The notes: generated from the letters alone by a model not told the origin. 64,000 nt of DNA from Pedobacter panaciterrae (GCF_001636695.1 NZ_LGEL01000007.1:1-64000); one strand, 5' to 3'. Shown: positions 8,497 to 18,048, numbered from the stretch's first letter. Made by a program: numbers and translations.

Positions 8497-10254
8497 GTGA
8501 ACGATTTATCTATATTTAACTGGTCTCTAAAAAGAACATTAGCACACGTTTCTGATCCAATTGAACGTGCCAAAATACAAGTGTTTTTTATTGTGTTCCT
8601 GTTAAATTTCCCCAAAATAGGAATCTCATTAGCCGATAATATTATTAATAACAAAGGTACTCCGTTTACGGGTGATTTAATTGCTCTGGCAATTACTGTA
8701 ATCATTCTTAAACTTCTGCTTGCCAGGCCGGCTATAGTTACATTGCTTATCCATACGGCATTGATAGCTACAAGTTATTACATTATAAAATCACTTGTCT
8801 CTCATCAATTAAGCATTCCTGTAATGCAGCATATATTTATGATCATAACTTTTAGTTTTTATGGGCTTGGCCGTAAATGGGGTGTGTTTTATTGTTTACT
8901 AACAGCTTTAGCAGTTACATTTTCGGTTTTCACTCAACAAGGAAATGAATATATAGTTGTAAATAGCCCATATTCTGAAGTTAGTTTTTCTGTAATAATT
9001 ATTATTCTGAATTTTATTGCAATCGGTGTTTCTCATTACTACTTTCATAATGCATTGTATGGTACTCTTGACGAGAAGAACATGCTGAATGAGGAATTAC
9101 AGCTTACCGTTAAGTCTAAAACAGATTTTCTTTCTACTATGTCACATGAGTTAAGGACACCACTTAATTCAGTAATTGGAATGTCGAACGTTTTATTAAA
9201 TGATAAGCCAAATAAAGAACAGAAGGAAAGTCTCGATGTACTTAAATTCTCTGCCGAGAGTTTGTTATCGTTAATAAATAATATTCTGGATTTCAATAAA
9301 ATAGACTCAGGGAAAATTGAACTGGAGTCTATTCCTTTTGATATTTCTACTTTGATAAGAAATGCCTGTGCCGGTTTCGGAACAAAAGCAGGAGAGAAGA
9401 GGTTAAACTATCATGTCCAGATAGACAGCCAGATTGGAAAGCAACAGGTAATTGGAGATCCGACAAGGCTGGTTCAGATCATTTTTAATCTGGTAAGTAA
9501 TGCCATTAAATTTACCCACAAAGGGATGGTTGAGGTTCGTGCCATAGTACGAAGAAAAAATCAGGATGGGATAATAATAAGGTTTTCAGTTAAAGATACG
9601 GGCATAGGTATTAGTCCTGAAAAACAAAAAATAATTTTTGAACCTTTCTTACAGGCATCAAAAAGTACTACCAGAAATTTTGGAGGTACAGGACTGGGGC
9701 TTTCCATTGTAAAGCATTTGCTGGAACAGATGGGAAGTAAAATAATGATAGATAGTGAGGTAGGTAAAGGAACCCGGTTTTACTTTGATCTTAAATATGC
9801 AACTACCGAGTTAGAGACTAGCTCGACAAGTGAGGTAAGTGAAAAAGAAGTAAGTATAGATCAGCTAAGAATTCTTCTTGCAGAAGACAATGCAATGAAT
9901 ATCTTGTTTATGAAAAAATTGTTGTCGACCTGGAATGCACAAATTGTAATTGCAGAAAATGGGCAAGAGGCATTTAGATTAGCAGAAGAGAACTACTTTG
10001 ATGTGATTTTGATGGATTTGAACATGCCGGTAATGGATGGGTATGAGGCAACTAAAATGATTAGAAAAATTGTAGATTCAACCAAATCAAATGTTCATAT
10101 CATTGCACTTACAGCGTCTGCGTCTGATGAGGTAAGAGAACGAATCGAAGAGTGTAAAATGGATGATTATCTGAGCAAGCCATTTCAACCGGAAGAACTA
10201 AAAGGGAAATTACAAATCGTTCAGGAGCGGATAGCAAACTTTAATTCTTTGTAG
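8497..10254 (+). CDS. Hybrid sensor histidine kinase with receiver domain
   Basis: This 585-residue protein has about six hydrophobic segments in residues 30-190, then a HisKA domain with phospho-accepting H217 in FLSTMSHELRTPLNSVIG. An HATPase domain follows (NLVSNAIKFTHKG, DTGIGI, GGTGLGLSIVKHLL) and then a C-terminal receiver with D507 in DVILMDLNMPVMDG. There is no periplasmic sensor of the two-component hybrid type and no DNA-binding output. It must therefore pass phosphate to an unlinked partner or act through its receiver. The start is GTG; the only upstream codons before an in-frame stop at 8485 are not start codons. It follows the GH43-like gene by 30 nt, and its 3' end is 4 nt from the convergent TonB receptor gene. 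Confidence 0.93.
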   Translation: MNDLSIFNWSLKRTLAHVSDPIERAKIQVFFIVFLLNFPKIGISLADNIINNKGTPFTGDLIALAITVIILKLLLARPAIVTLLIHTALIATSYYIIKSLVSHQLSIPVMQHIFMIITFSFYGLGRKWGVFYCLLTALAVTFSVFTQQGNEYIVVNSPYSEVSFSVIIIILNFIAIGVSHYYFHNALYGTLDEKNMLNEELQLTVKSKTDFLSTMSHELRTPLNSVIGMSNVLLNDKPNKEQKESLDVLKFSAESLLSLINNILDFNKIDSGKIELESIPFDISTLIRNACAGFGTKAGEKRLNYHVQIDSQIGKQQVIGDPTRLVQIIFNLVSNAIKFTHKGMVEVRAIVRRKNQDGIIIRFSVKDTGIGISPEKQKIIFEPFLQASKSTTRNFGGTGLGLSIVKHLLEQMGSKIMIDSEVGKGTRFYFDLKYATTELETSSTSEVSEKEVSIDQLRILLAEDNAMNILFMKKLLSTWNAQIVIAENGQEAFRLAEENYFDVILMDLNMPVMDGYEATKMIRKIVDSTKSNVHIIALTASASDEVRERIEECKMDDYLSKPFQPEELKGKLQIVQERIANFNSL

Positions 10255-10258
10255 CGGT

Positions 10259-12673
10259 CTAGTTTCTGCCCCTTTCATCTTCATTACCTGTTTGATGATC
10301 CCTTGTTTTTGCTTCTTTGTTTCCAAAACGATAACTAACACTTAGTTGTGCATACCTATTGAGTTGAAAATTGGTGAACTTTTGTTTAACCCCGTTTACT
10401 ACTGTTGTTACTGCCATCGCACTGCTTCTAAAAACATCATTAAGATTTAATGTAATGTTTAGATTCTTCTTAAGCGCTAAAGCTGTCAACCCTAAATCTA
10501 ATTTATAGTAGGAATCAGACTTTCCAATATGATTAACTTCCGGGAACTGATACCAGAAATTGGCTGCTGCGGCAAAGGTTTTATTTGCATTAAAATAAAT
10601 CGTATTGTTGGTAGCCAGGTACAGACCATATCCTTTAATATCATTAAAGCTATTGTTATTCGAATAAGAGTTTGTACGGTATAATGTAGCCTGATTGTTA
10701 TTTTCTAACCAGCTGATACCGGTTAAGGAGAAGCTTTCAGATATTCCATATCTATAAGTTTTTAAGAAATTTATAGGTGTTGTATAAACCAGGTTTGTAT
10801 CCGGGCTTGCTATTGTAACATAATTAAATCCGTTGTTGGTAATGTTTAAGAAGATAGAAGAAGTGATGATGCTTTTGTAAGCATGTGATAATTCGAAGTT
10901 ACTATTGTATTCTGGCTGAAGGTAAGGATTACCCTGTCCATAGCTATAAGCTGTAAACAGTGATTTAAAAGGGTTCAGGTTCCAGAAAGAAGGTCTGTTG
11001 ATGCGTCTTCCAAAAGAAAAAGAAAGTCCATTGTTTGCATTGGCCTGGTAAGATACCAGCAATGAAGGGAAAAGTTTAAGATAATCCACTTCAGTGGTCT
11101 GGTTAGTGGTATAAGAAAACCCTTTAGTTTGCGTGAGTTCTGCCCTTAAACCACCCTGGTATTTCCATTTACCTTTTTCTCCATTAAAGTTTGCATACAG
11201 CGATTGAGTGTTCTCTTTATAATCGAATTCATTACTCAGATTGGTGTCGTAAATCTGTTCACTGTCGATTTTTCTATAGTAAAAGGCATTACTGTAATTA
11301 TCAATAAAACTTAATTTACCGCCAAAAGCCCAGGTACCGATAGCAGTAGGTATTTCGGTGTCAGCTTTGAAGGTATACACATTTATATTCTGTTTGTTGG
11401 TGTCATAATAACGTGTGTTGTTTACTGGAATACCAGAATTCGGTAAAAAGCTTTTACTCTCAAAATCAGATTTGTCTGTACGGTAATAATTGTAGTAATC
11501 TGCATTCAATAAAAGTTTTTTTCCTGTGCTGTCAAAATTAATAACCGTATGTACGTTAATCGAGTTACTCATTGCAATTGGATGGTAGGTAGCGTAAGTT
11601 GTTAGGGTAGAATCTAAACTCCCTGTAGAATTACTATAAATGGGATTGTTTACATGATCAGATCCATCATAAACATTTCTGCCTCCCAGATAAGAAAAGC
11701 CTATTGAAGCTTTAGGGCTTACAATAAAATCTGCTCCGGCAATCAGATTAATATTTTGATAAGTATAGTCACCTGTATCAGTTTGCTTCCATGTTTGCTT
11801 AGGGTAGTAGAGGTCTGTTTGAAACCCTTCAAGATGATGATCCTTATCAAGGTTTAAGGTTCCGTAAACGGATACCTTTTCTGAGTTGTAATTTAGATTG
11901 GCACTACCATTAAGTGCATAAAAATTACTTACTCCGTAAATGGTCTTTTTGTCGTAAAACCAATGTTTGCCGTTCGTTTGTATACTCCCGGAGTAACCTT
12001 GTTTTTTACTCTGTTTGGTTACAATATTTATTATGCCTGCATTTCCTTCAGCATCAAAATTTGCAGAAGGATTTTTAATGAGTTCAATTTTGGAAATCTG
12101 GTTTGCCGACATAGATTTTAAATACCTCATTAAATCAAGCCCGGTTAATGGAATCAACTGACCGTTAACCGTTACCTTAAGCTGGCCCTTTCCTGCGCTT
12201 GATATTTCATTGTTGTTAACTTTAACTCCCGGAATCTGGCTTACAGCGGTAAGCCCATCTGTTCCTGTTGCGGCAATGCTGTTCGAAATGTTATAGGTTA
12301 ATTTCTCTGCATCGTTTTCTAAAGTCGATTTATTCGAAATTACATTGACCTCATTTAATGTATTACTAGCTTGTTTTAAGATGATCTTCAAAGTAGTATC
12401 TCTGCGAATTCGAATGTTTCGTTCGGATTTATTGTAACCGGTAAATGAAGCGCTGATTAAATAATTACCGCTGGTGAGGTTCCTGAAAATAAATTGTCCA
12501 ACGCTATCTGCAGTTAAAGATTGTTGTTGGTTAGTGCCTAAATTTATTAGGGTTACACCAGAATAAGGTAAGGGAAGTTGTGAGGCATCATTTACTGTTC
12601 CTGTTAATTTAACTTGAGCCCAAAGGCTAACATTTGCAATTAATAGAAAAATGGCTATGGTAAAGAATTTCAC
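10259..12673 (-). CDS. TonB-dependent receptor-like outer-membrane beta-barrel protein
   Basis: An 804-residue exported protein starting at GTG (signal peptide MKFFTIAIFLLIANVSLWAQ). It has an N-terminal carboxypeptidase-regulatory-like beta-sandwich (about residues 22-95), a plug-like region (VTVNGQLIPLTGLDLMRYL, then IKNPSANFDAEGNAGIINIVTKQ), and a long barrel rich in aromatic and Asn/Ser strands. This is the receptor type usually called outer membrane beta-barrel family protein, not SusC: no SusD follows and the SusC motifs are absent. It is the last gene of a minus-strand cluster with the serine hydrolase (32 nt upstream), DUF2807 and DUF2490 genes. Ligand unknown. Confidence 0.9.
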   Translation of the reverse strand: MKFFTIAIFLLIANVSLWAQVKLTGTVNDASQLPLPYSGVTLINLGTNQQQSLTADSVGQFIFRNLTSGNYLISASFTGYNKSERNIRIRRDTTLKIILKQASNTLNEVNVISNKSTLENDAEKLTYNISNSIAATGTDGLTAVSQIPGVKVNNNEISSAGKGQLKVTVNGQLIPLTGLDLMRYLKSMSANQISKIELIKNPSANFDAEGNAGIINIVTKQSKKQGYSGSIQTNGKHWFYDKKTIYGVSNFYALNGSANLNYNSEKVSVYGTLNLDKDHHLEGFQTDLYYPKQTWKQTDTGDYTYQNINLIAGADFIVSPKASIGFSYLGGRNVYDGSDHVNNPIYSNSTGSLDSTLTTYATYHPIAMSNSINVHTVINFDSTGKKLLLNADYYNYYRTDKSDFESKSFLPNSGIPVNNTRYYDTNKQNINVYTFKADTEIPTAIGTWAFGGKLSFIDNYSNAFYYRKIDSEQIYDTNLSNEFDYKENTQSLYANFNGEKGKWKYQGGLRAELTQTKGFSYTTNQTTEVDYLKLFPSLLVSYQANANNGLSFSFGRRINRPSFWNLNPFKSLFTAYSYGQGNPYLQPEYNSNFELSHAYKSIITSSIFLNITNNGFNYVTIASPDTNLVYTTPINFLKTYRYGISESFSLTGISWLENNNQATLYRTNSYSNNNSFNDIKGYGLYLATNNTIYFNANKTFAAAANFWYQFPEVNHIGKSDSYYKLDLGLTALALKKNLNITLNLNDVFRSSAMAVTTVVNGVKQKFTNFQLNRYAQLSVSYRFGNKEAKTRDHQTGNEDERGRN

Positions 12674-12705
12674 ATTTGAGAGTTTATAGGTTAAGTTGTA
12701 TCATT

Positions 12706-13806
12706 TTATTGCATTTTTGTTTCCACTGTTTTTATCAGTTTTTCAAGAAGTTTAAATATTCCGTCCAGGGTACTTTCTGTTGCAGAGTTCGCCATAATAA
12801 TATAAGCTACATTTTTATCCTTGTTAATTAGTGTATAACAGTAAAAAGTACCTGCTGAACCAGCATGTTCAGAAGAATGTTTGTCTGGCGTATTTACATT
12901 AAGCCAGCCTATAGAATAATCCTTTAGTCCATAGTGGAGGTAATTATAGGTTTCAGATTTTAAAAAATTATCTTTTCCTCTTAATCCCGACAAGTTGAGC
13001 TGAATAAATTTAATGTAGTCGTTGATCGGCATGCTGATATCGCCAGCCGGTTCAATAAGATTTAAATTGTAATCAGTATGAGGAGACAGGGGAGTTAATT
13101 TATTGTTTTCAATCCAATGCCCCCAGGGTTGATTCACATCCGTTCTGTTTGGCCACCCCAATTTATAGTTAAGGTGAAGCTTTTTTGAAAGAACTTCATC
13201 TAATAGCCGTTCCCAAGTTTTTCCACTGGCTTTTTCAAGCATAGCAGTAGCAACAGTATAGCCTGCATTAGAATAGTTATAGGTTTCATTATTTTTTTCC
13301 AGCGCATCATTGCTGATCAGGTATTTTGCAAACAATTTACGCTGCTCATCTTTGGTGCCGGCAAATTTAGGTAAAGATTGAAACTCCGCTCCGCTGTTAT
13401 ATGGTTTAATGAATGCTCTGTGGGACAATAAGTCGAGCAAAGTGATTTCATAAAAGGCAGGGTTAGCATCTTTTCTCCATTCCGGGAACAAGGTAAAGAG
13501 CTTTGTAGTCCAGGTAATTTTTTTGTTTTCTACCAGATAGCCCGCAATAAAACCTGTTATTGCTTTTGTATTTGAACCCAAATGAAAATAATCATCAGAG
13601 TTTGCTTTTGTTTCTTCATTTTGAAGATCAGATCTCCTGAATCCCAGGACATTTTTTACCAATACACTATCAGCAGTAAATGCAGCATAACTCAGTTCAG
13701 GAATTTCACTTTTAACCCTTATGCTATCAGCAAAATGAGTTAAATCCTGACCTTTTACAGAATTAAAGAGAAGAACAAAAATAAAAGCTGATAAGATTTG
13801 TTTCAT
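12706..13806 (-). CDS. Serine hydrolase, beta-lactamase class C fold
   Basis: This 366-residue exported protein (signal peptide ending VKGQ) has the class C beta-lactamase/DD-peptidase triad motifs. These are S78-N-T-K81 in HLGSNTKAITG, Y178-S-N180 in YNYSNAGYTV, and H314-A-G316 in HAGSAGTF. The family includes esterases, D-amino-acid peptidases and penicillin-binding-like enzymes; this protein need not act on beta-lactams. Its ATG overlaps the stop of the upstream DUF2807 gene by one base, which indicates translational coupling, and a TonB-type receptor follows 32 nt downstream. The substrate cannot be told from the sequence. Confidence 0.9.
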   Translation of the reverse strand: MKQILSAFIFVLLFNSVKGQDLTHFADSIRVKSEIPELSYAAFTADSVLVKNVLGFRRSDLQNEETKANSDDYFHLGSNTKAITGFIAGYLVENKKITWTTKLFTLFPEWRKDANPAFYEITLLDLLSHRAFIKPYNSGAEFQSLPKFAGTKDEQRKLFAKYLISNDALEKNNETYNYSNAGYTVATAMLEKASGKTWERLLDEVLSKKLHLNYKLGWPNRTDVNQPWGHWIENNKLTPLSPHTDYNLNLIEPAGDISMPINDYIKFIQLNLSGLRGKDNFLKSETYNYLHYGLKDYSIGWLNVNTPDKHSSEHAGSAGTFYCYTLINKDKNVAYIIMANSATESTLDGIFKLLEKLIKTVETKMQ

Positions 13807-14546
13807 TATAGTTCGCTCACGCCACCAGACCCAATCACGGTTTTTTCAATGGTCGGATTGCCGCTGTAATAAACATTGCCAGAACCACTAATGAATGCTT
13901 TAATGGTGCCGTCGGTTTTAATGCTCACAGTACCTGAACCACTAATTCTTGTTGATAATCTGTTGGTTATTAAAGTTTTTCCATTTAAATTTCCTGAGCC
14001 GCTGATGGTGATTTGGACTGCATCCGTTTTACCACTTATGTTTAGGTTGCCTGAACCACTGATCACCCCGGTTAGCTTATCCACATTAATGTTTGCTTTT
14101 ATACTACCAGAACCACTTAGAGTAGATGTAAATTCTCCGCTGGTCAATTCACCGTTTACAATTATACTTCCGTTGCCACTCATGGTTAAGCTAGTGATGT
14201 CTTTTGCAGTTACATATGCGGTTATGGTTTTTCCCTCATATTTTTTTGCCCAGCTTGTCCAGCTGTTTTTGGGGCGAATGACCAATATGTTACCTTTCAC
14301 CTCACTTATTAAGGTAGAAATAGCTTCTGCATCTCCCTCAAATTTTAGGCTTTCGGTACTGCCCATTTTAATAACAACATTAATTGGTCCGCCAGCGGCA
14401 ACGCCTGTAAAGTTTTTTACAGTTCTTTCATCAGAAGAAGGAACATCAACTTTAGTAAAAACCGGTAGGGCAGAGATCGTATTTTTAGATATTGCATTAA
14501 AGCCAACCATACATAGTAAGGAGGCAAAGAGAAATGTCTTCTTCAT
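13806..14546 (-). CDS. DUF2807 (GIN domain) exported protein
   Basis: This 246-residue protein has a signal peptide and a DUF2807/auto-transporter-adhesin-like head domain. From about residue 100 onward it carries a repeated Gly-Ser-Gly pattern (SGNGSI, SGSGSI, SGSGNL, SGSGTV, SGSGNVYYSG) spaced about 20 residues apart. This suggests a right-handed beta-helix or stacked beta fold. The family is widespread in Bacteroidota and its role is unknown. It starts 37 nt after the DUF2490 gene and is translationally coupled to the serine hydrolase. The repeats also open a long antisense frame, which I regard as a by-product. Confidence 0.9.
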   Translation of the reverse strand: MKKTFLFASLLCMVGFNAISKNTISALPVFTKVDVPSSDERTVKNFTGVAAGGPINVVIKMGSTESLKFEGDAEAISTLISEVKGNILVIRPKNSWTSWAKKYEGKTITAYVTAKDITSLTMSGNGSIIVNGELTSGEFTSTLSGSGSIKANINVDKLTGVISGSGNLNISGKTDAVQITISGSGNLNGKTLITNRLSTRISGSGTVSIKTDGTIKAFISGSGNVYYSGNPTIEKTVIGSGGVSEL

Positions 14547-14583
14547 TTTTAAATTTTATATGCCTAAATAAACGAATTAATAT

Positions 14584-15291
14584 TTAAAACCTTGTGTAAA
14601 GCGCAAGTTGAATTGCGTGATTCATTGTTGAATTGTTCAATCCTTTAGATGTTTGGTTTAAGTAGCCAGCTTCAAGATCAAATTTTTTACTAAATCTATA
14701 TCCTGCAGCGGCATAGGCGCGATTTTGATCAAACACATGACCGTTCAGCTGATTTTTGTTTTGCAAATTTAAGAACACCTCATTTTGTAATGCTGCAAAT
14801 GGACCTTTTTCAAAATTCTGTTGTCCTTTTTCGAGAGGAAGAATAAACCGTACGAAATATCTGAAGCGCTGCGAAAACAAATCATCTGCTGCATTTCTTT
14901 CTATAAAACGTTGTTCTGTTCTGAACCTGTGGCTGGTTAATATTGTACTGATCTTATGTTTGTAAATGTATTGCTGCCATATCCTATGTTCAGTTAATTT
15001 AAGGTCACTGGCACCCTTTAGCTGGGTAAAGGATTCATTTAATAAGTAGCCTAATGTTACTTCATTTTTGTTATTAATGTAATAGGTTAAGCCGGGCCTG
15101 AACATGAAATTTCTTAGATAATCCCAGTTATCAGCCGTTCTTAGCTGAACATCAAGGTGAGCACCCCATTTGTTATTTATTTTTGTGGTGTTCATAAAAA
15201 ATAGCCAGCCACTGTTTTGTTGCAGGGTTTGAGCAAGACCGGCAGTACATATGAAACTTAAAGCTGTAAGGAGAAATAAGGTAAGACGCAT
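14584..15291 (-). CDS. DUF2490 outer-membrane beta-barrel protein
   Basis: A 235-residue exported protein of the DUF2490 type. The start is set at 15291 (MRLTLFLLTALSFICTAGLAQ), which gives a clean signal peptide. A longer frame from 15399 would put 36 poorly hydrophobic residues in front of it. The mature part alternates aromatic and polar residues as in small porin-like barrels (HLDVQLRTADNWDYLRNFMFRPGLTYYIN, EHRIWQQYIYKHKI, RFRYFVRFILPL) and ends in Phe (LYTRF), the usual barrel sorting residue. It is the first gene of a four-gene minus-strand cluster. Function unknown. Confidence 0.88.
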   Translation of the reverse strand: MRLTLFLLTALSFICTAGLAQTLQQNSGWLFFMNTTKINNKWGAHLDVQLRTADNWDYLRNFMFRPGLTYYINNKNEVTLGYLLNESFTQLKGASDLKLTEHRIWQQYIYKHKISTILTSHRFRTEQRFIERNAADDLFSQRFRYFVRFILPLEKGQQNFEKGPFAALQNEVFLNLQNKNQLNGHVFDQNRAYAAAGYRFSKKFDLEAGYLNQTSKGLNNSTMNHAIQLALYTRF

Positions 15292-15450
15292 AAAATTATT
15301 CAATTTGTGTGTATCGCTAAAATAAGAACAATATTTAAAATTCAATATTTCAGTAGTGATAAAGGACTTCAAGGCGACAAAAAAATAATGAATCTCCAAA
15401 TCAGTAAAGAAGAACTGTTACATTTGGTTGAAGAGATTAATTATATCTAA

Positions 15451-16902
15451 ATGAAGTACATGACTAGAGTGAAAATAATATTTGGAGGTGCTATTGCTTT
15501 ATCTGCGATGACTGTGTTTGCCCTTTTCTCGTTCAAGAAAAGTAAAATTGAACAACAAGCTGGACTTAATGAAAATGATAAACCTAATATTATTTTTTTA
15601 CTGACTGACGATCAGCGTTATGATGCTTTAGGAGCAATGGGTAATAAAATTATCCAGACTCCACATATGGATAAACTGGCTAAATCTGGTGTGCTTTTCA
15701 AGAATGCTTTTGTTACTACTTCAATTTGTTGTGTTAGTCGTGCAAGTATATTTACAGGGCAGTACCAGTCGAGACATAACATCAATGATTTCTCTACAAA
15801 TTTTTCGCCTGAAGCACTAACAAAAACGTACCCTGTATTATTAAAAAATGCAGGATATAAATTAGGTTTTGTTGGTAAATTTGGCGTCGGAAAGAATCCT
15901 CCCGAGTCATTATTTGATTATTGGGTTGATACAGAGGCGGGGGACAAATCACAGCCTGATTATGTAACAATTGGAAAAAACGGAAAAGAAATTCATGATA
16001 CGGATACTATTGGTCACGCCATTCAGGAGTTTTTAGATCGTTTCGGTAATAAAGATCCTTTTTGTCTTTCTGTAAGCTTTAAAGCACCTCATGAGCAGGA
16101 CGGAGATCCACCAAAATATATTATTCAGCCACGTTACAAGGATTACTACAAGGATATAACGATACCAAGCCCGCTGACTGCAGATCCCAAGTACTGGAAC
16201 CAGCTTCCTGATTTTTTGAGATCAGAGGAAAATTTTGGACGATCAAGGTGGCGCGGACTATTTGGTACGCCCGAATTATACCAGGAGAATGTGAAGAATT
16301 ATTATCGGCTAATTACAGGCGTAGATGATGTAGTCGGAAATATGGTGGCAAAATTAGCTAAGCTGGGATTAACCAAAAAGACGATCATTATTTTTATGGG
16401 CGACAATGGGATGTTATTGGGAGAACATGGAATGGAGGGTAAATGGTATGGCTATGAAGAGTCTATACGCGTTCCTCTCTTTATATATGATCCTAATTTA
16501 CCAGACAAGATTCAGCGCTATCAAGCACCTCAAATGGCTTTGAATATTGACATTGCACCAACTATTTTAGGCATGGCTCATGTGCCTATACCCAAAGGTA
16601 TGCAGGGCGTAAATTTGATCGATGTTTTGAAAAAGAAACTTCCCGAAAGGAATGATTTTATTTATCAGCATTATTTTTTAGGAAGTCCTCATATACCAAA
16701 GGAAGAAGGGATTGTTACAAAAAGATTTAAGTACATGAATTTCATAGAGCACAATTATGAAGAGCTCTATGACTTAAAAAATGATCCATACGAAACTATA
16801 AATCTTGCGAATAATCCTAAATACAAAAAGGTGATTTCGGAACTCAGGCAACAGTTTTCTGAAAAGAAAAAGGCAATTTCAGCGGATTCCTCTAGTCTAT
16901 AA
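15451..16902 (+). CDS. Type I (formylglycine) sulfatase
   Basis: A 483-residue sulfatase anchored or secreted by an N-terminal hydrophobic segment (residues 8-27). Metal-binding acidic residues D53-D54 occur in IIFLLTDDQRYDALG. The maturation motif is C93-C-V-S-R97, so C93 is the residue expected to become formylglycine, with Val in place of the usual Pro or Ala. Further family blocks are FVGKFGVGKNPP, SFKAPHEQDGDPP and GDNGMLLGEHGMEGKWYGYE. It would remove sulfate esters from carbohydrates. No SusC/SusD or maturase is adjacent, and its 3' end overlaps the convergent gene by 11 bp. The substrate class cannot be fixed by eye. Confidence 0.92.
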   Translation: MKYMTRVKIIFGGAIALSAMTVFALFSFKKSKIEQQAGLNENDKPNIIFLLTDDQRYDALGAMGNKIIQTPHMDKLAKSGVLFKNAFVTTSICCVSRASIFTGQYQSRHNINDFSTNFSPEALTKTYPVLLKNAGYKLGFVGKFGVGKNPPESLFDYWVDTEAGDKSQPDYVTIGKNGKEIHDTDTIGHAIQEFLDRFGNKDPFCLSVSFKAPHEQDGDPPKYIIQPRYKDYYKDITIPSPLTADPKYWNQLPDFLRSEENFGRSRWRGLFGTPELYQENVKNYYRLITGVDDVVGNMVAKLAKLGLTKKTIIIFMGDNGMLLGEHGMEGKWYGYEESIRVPLFIYDPNLPDKIQRYQAPQMALNIDIAPTILGMAHVPIPKGMQGVNLIDVLKKKLPERNDFIYQHYFLGSPHIPKEEGIVTKRFKYMNFIEHNYEELYDLKNDPYETINLANNPKYKKVISELRQQFSEKKKAISADSSSL

Positions 16903-17581
16903 GATGTTTTTCTTTTAGGGTTTTGAGGACTTCATCCAGCTTCTGCTGATGTACTGTAATGATAATTACTCCATCCTTTCCCTTTTCACCATATAAATTC
17001 ACAGCGGTTTCATCTTTAAGAATTTCAATCGAGGCAATCTGTTCCTGGCCGATTGTTAGAAGGGGGCTGCCAATACTGTCGGTTTTAAGAGTGAGTTGCT
17101 TATTTGGGGTATTAATTACATATAGTGGTTTTGTTTTTGGGGCTTGTTCAACGTTGCTATCAACCGTTTTAACTTTTACCCATAACTCAGATGTTTTCAT
17201 TCCATTGAATGAACCGGTCTGTATCATTTTGTCTTTGCCTTCAAAAGCAATTGTAAAAGAAAAACTCCGACCCATCATGCCCGAAGATTCCCTGTTAACG
17301 TTTAATATTTTCTCAGTATATATGCCGTCTTTAATTGTGTAGGTGCCAAAAAGGCTTGTTGTTGTAATATTGTTGTTGGGGTTAACTTCAATTACTATGA
17401 AATGAGTAGGGGTAAACGACTTGTATTTTTTAAACTTTGTATTCTGTTCATTATTATTAGAATGGTTATCGTAAGTAAAGTTTTTGATTTCCCAGGTTCC
17501 GGATAAGGTTGATGTTTGCTGTTGTCCTTTAACATTAATAAATAGACATACAACTACAGAGAGAGCGAAAAGATGTTTCAT
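16892..17581 (-). CDS. Lipocalin-like protein with TonB-plug-like C-terminal tail
   Basis: This 229-residue exported protein has a signal peptide (ends VKGQ) and two parts. Residues about 25-130 look like a DUF4488/lipocalin-like beta-barrel (LSGTWEIKNFTYD, LFGTYTIKDGIY, and a final TSELWVKV). Residues about 150-215 resemble the TonB-receptor plug strand: IASIEILKDETAVNLYGEKG followed by KDGVIIITV. The SusC proteins of this window have the matching stretch [26 protein letters not shown]. No barrel follows, so it cannot itself be a receptor. It overlaps the convergent sulfatase 3' end by 11 bp. Function unknown; the tail may mimic or contact a plug. Confidence 0.75.
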   Translation of the reverse strand: MKHLFALSVVVCLFINVKGQQQTSTLSGTWEIKNFTYDNHSNNNEQNTKFKKYKSFTPTHFIVIEVNPNNNITTTSLFGTYTIKDGIYTEKILNVNRESSGMMGRSFSFTIAFEGKDKMIQTGSFNGMKTSELWVKVKTVDSNVEQAPKTKPLYVINTPNKQLTLKTDSIGSPLLTIGQEQIASIEILKDETAVNLYGEKGKDGVIIITVHQQKLDEVLKTLKEKHLID

Positions 17582-17737
17582 ACTAATATATTTTGGTTTG
17601 TGATTAAATATACTATTTATCTGGGTTTAAATTCGTGTTTTAACGATTTATCTCCGTTGTTTTTTAATTATTCGTAATGGAATTTCTTATGGCTTCCCCA
17701 GGTATTTTAGTAATGTTGATTTTAATTCATTATTTAA

Positions 17738-17768
17738 TTTGCAGGGTTTCTAAAATTAATTACTTTTG
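17738..17768 (+). promoter_or_regulatory. Bacteroidota sigma-A-type promoter for tRNA-Ala
   Basis: TTTG at 17738-17741, a 19-nt spacer, and TACTTTTG at 17761-17768 match the -33 TTTG / -7 TAnnTTTG consensus. Transcription would start near 17775, about 30 nt before the tRNA. Confidence 0.75.
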
Positions 17769-17804
17769 CCCCACTCTGGTAGTTTTCGAACTACTATTAG
17801 CCAA

Positions 17805-17878
<74 letters not shown>

Positions 17879-17889
17879 CCCCAAAAACT

Positions 17890-17922
17890 AAGCCCTTTAA
17901 TTAACTTTAAGGGGCTTTTTTT
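17890..17922 (+). terminator. Intrinsic terminator after tRNA-Ala
   Basis: An 11-bp stem (17890-17900 with 17907-17917, one G.U pair) runs into seven T residues. If the island model is right, this terminator belongs to the inserted element and the original one is at 31221-31245. Confidence 0.85.
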
Positions 17923-18018
17923 ATGCCTGATAGCATATTTTACTTTTCGGCCACTTAACTAATTTTTTAAATTCTCGAAACTTTAATACGGTTATTGGTG
18001 GGATGTTTTGGTAAAAAG

Positions 18019-18036
18019 TGCTACAATTGTGCTACA
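18019..18036 (+). repeat. Direct repeat GTGCTACA x2 before integrase relic
   Basis: GTGCTACA occurs at 18019-18026 and 18029-18036, one helical turn apart, immediately upstream of the integrase relic. This spacing is what recombinase arm-type sites look like; the function is inferred. Confidence 0.5.
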
Positions 18037-18048
18037 GAAATTCCAGCC

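Noticed and set aside
13876-14571. 231-codon open frame antisense to the DUF2807 gene
   Set aside because: It is a by-product of the Gly-Ser-Gly repeats, giving Pro/Leu-rich translation; the sense strand has a signal peptide and family pattern.
15388-15450. 20-codon ORF ending directly before the sulfatase ATG
   Set aside because: It has no recognisable family and could be chance in AT-rich sequence; a leader peptide role cannot be supported.
17879-17881. Encoded CCA end of tRNA-Ala
   Set aside because: The bases after the discriminator are CCC, so CCA must be added after transcription.
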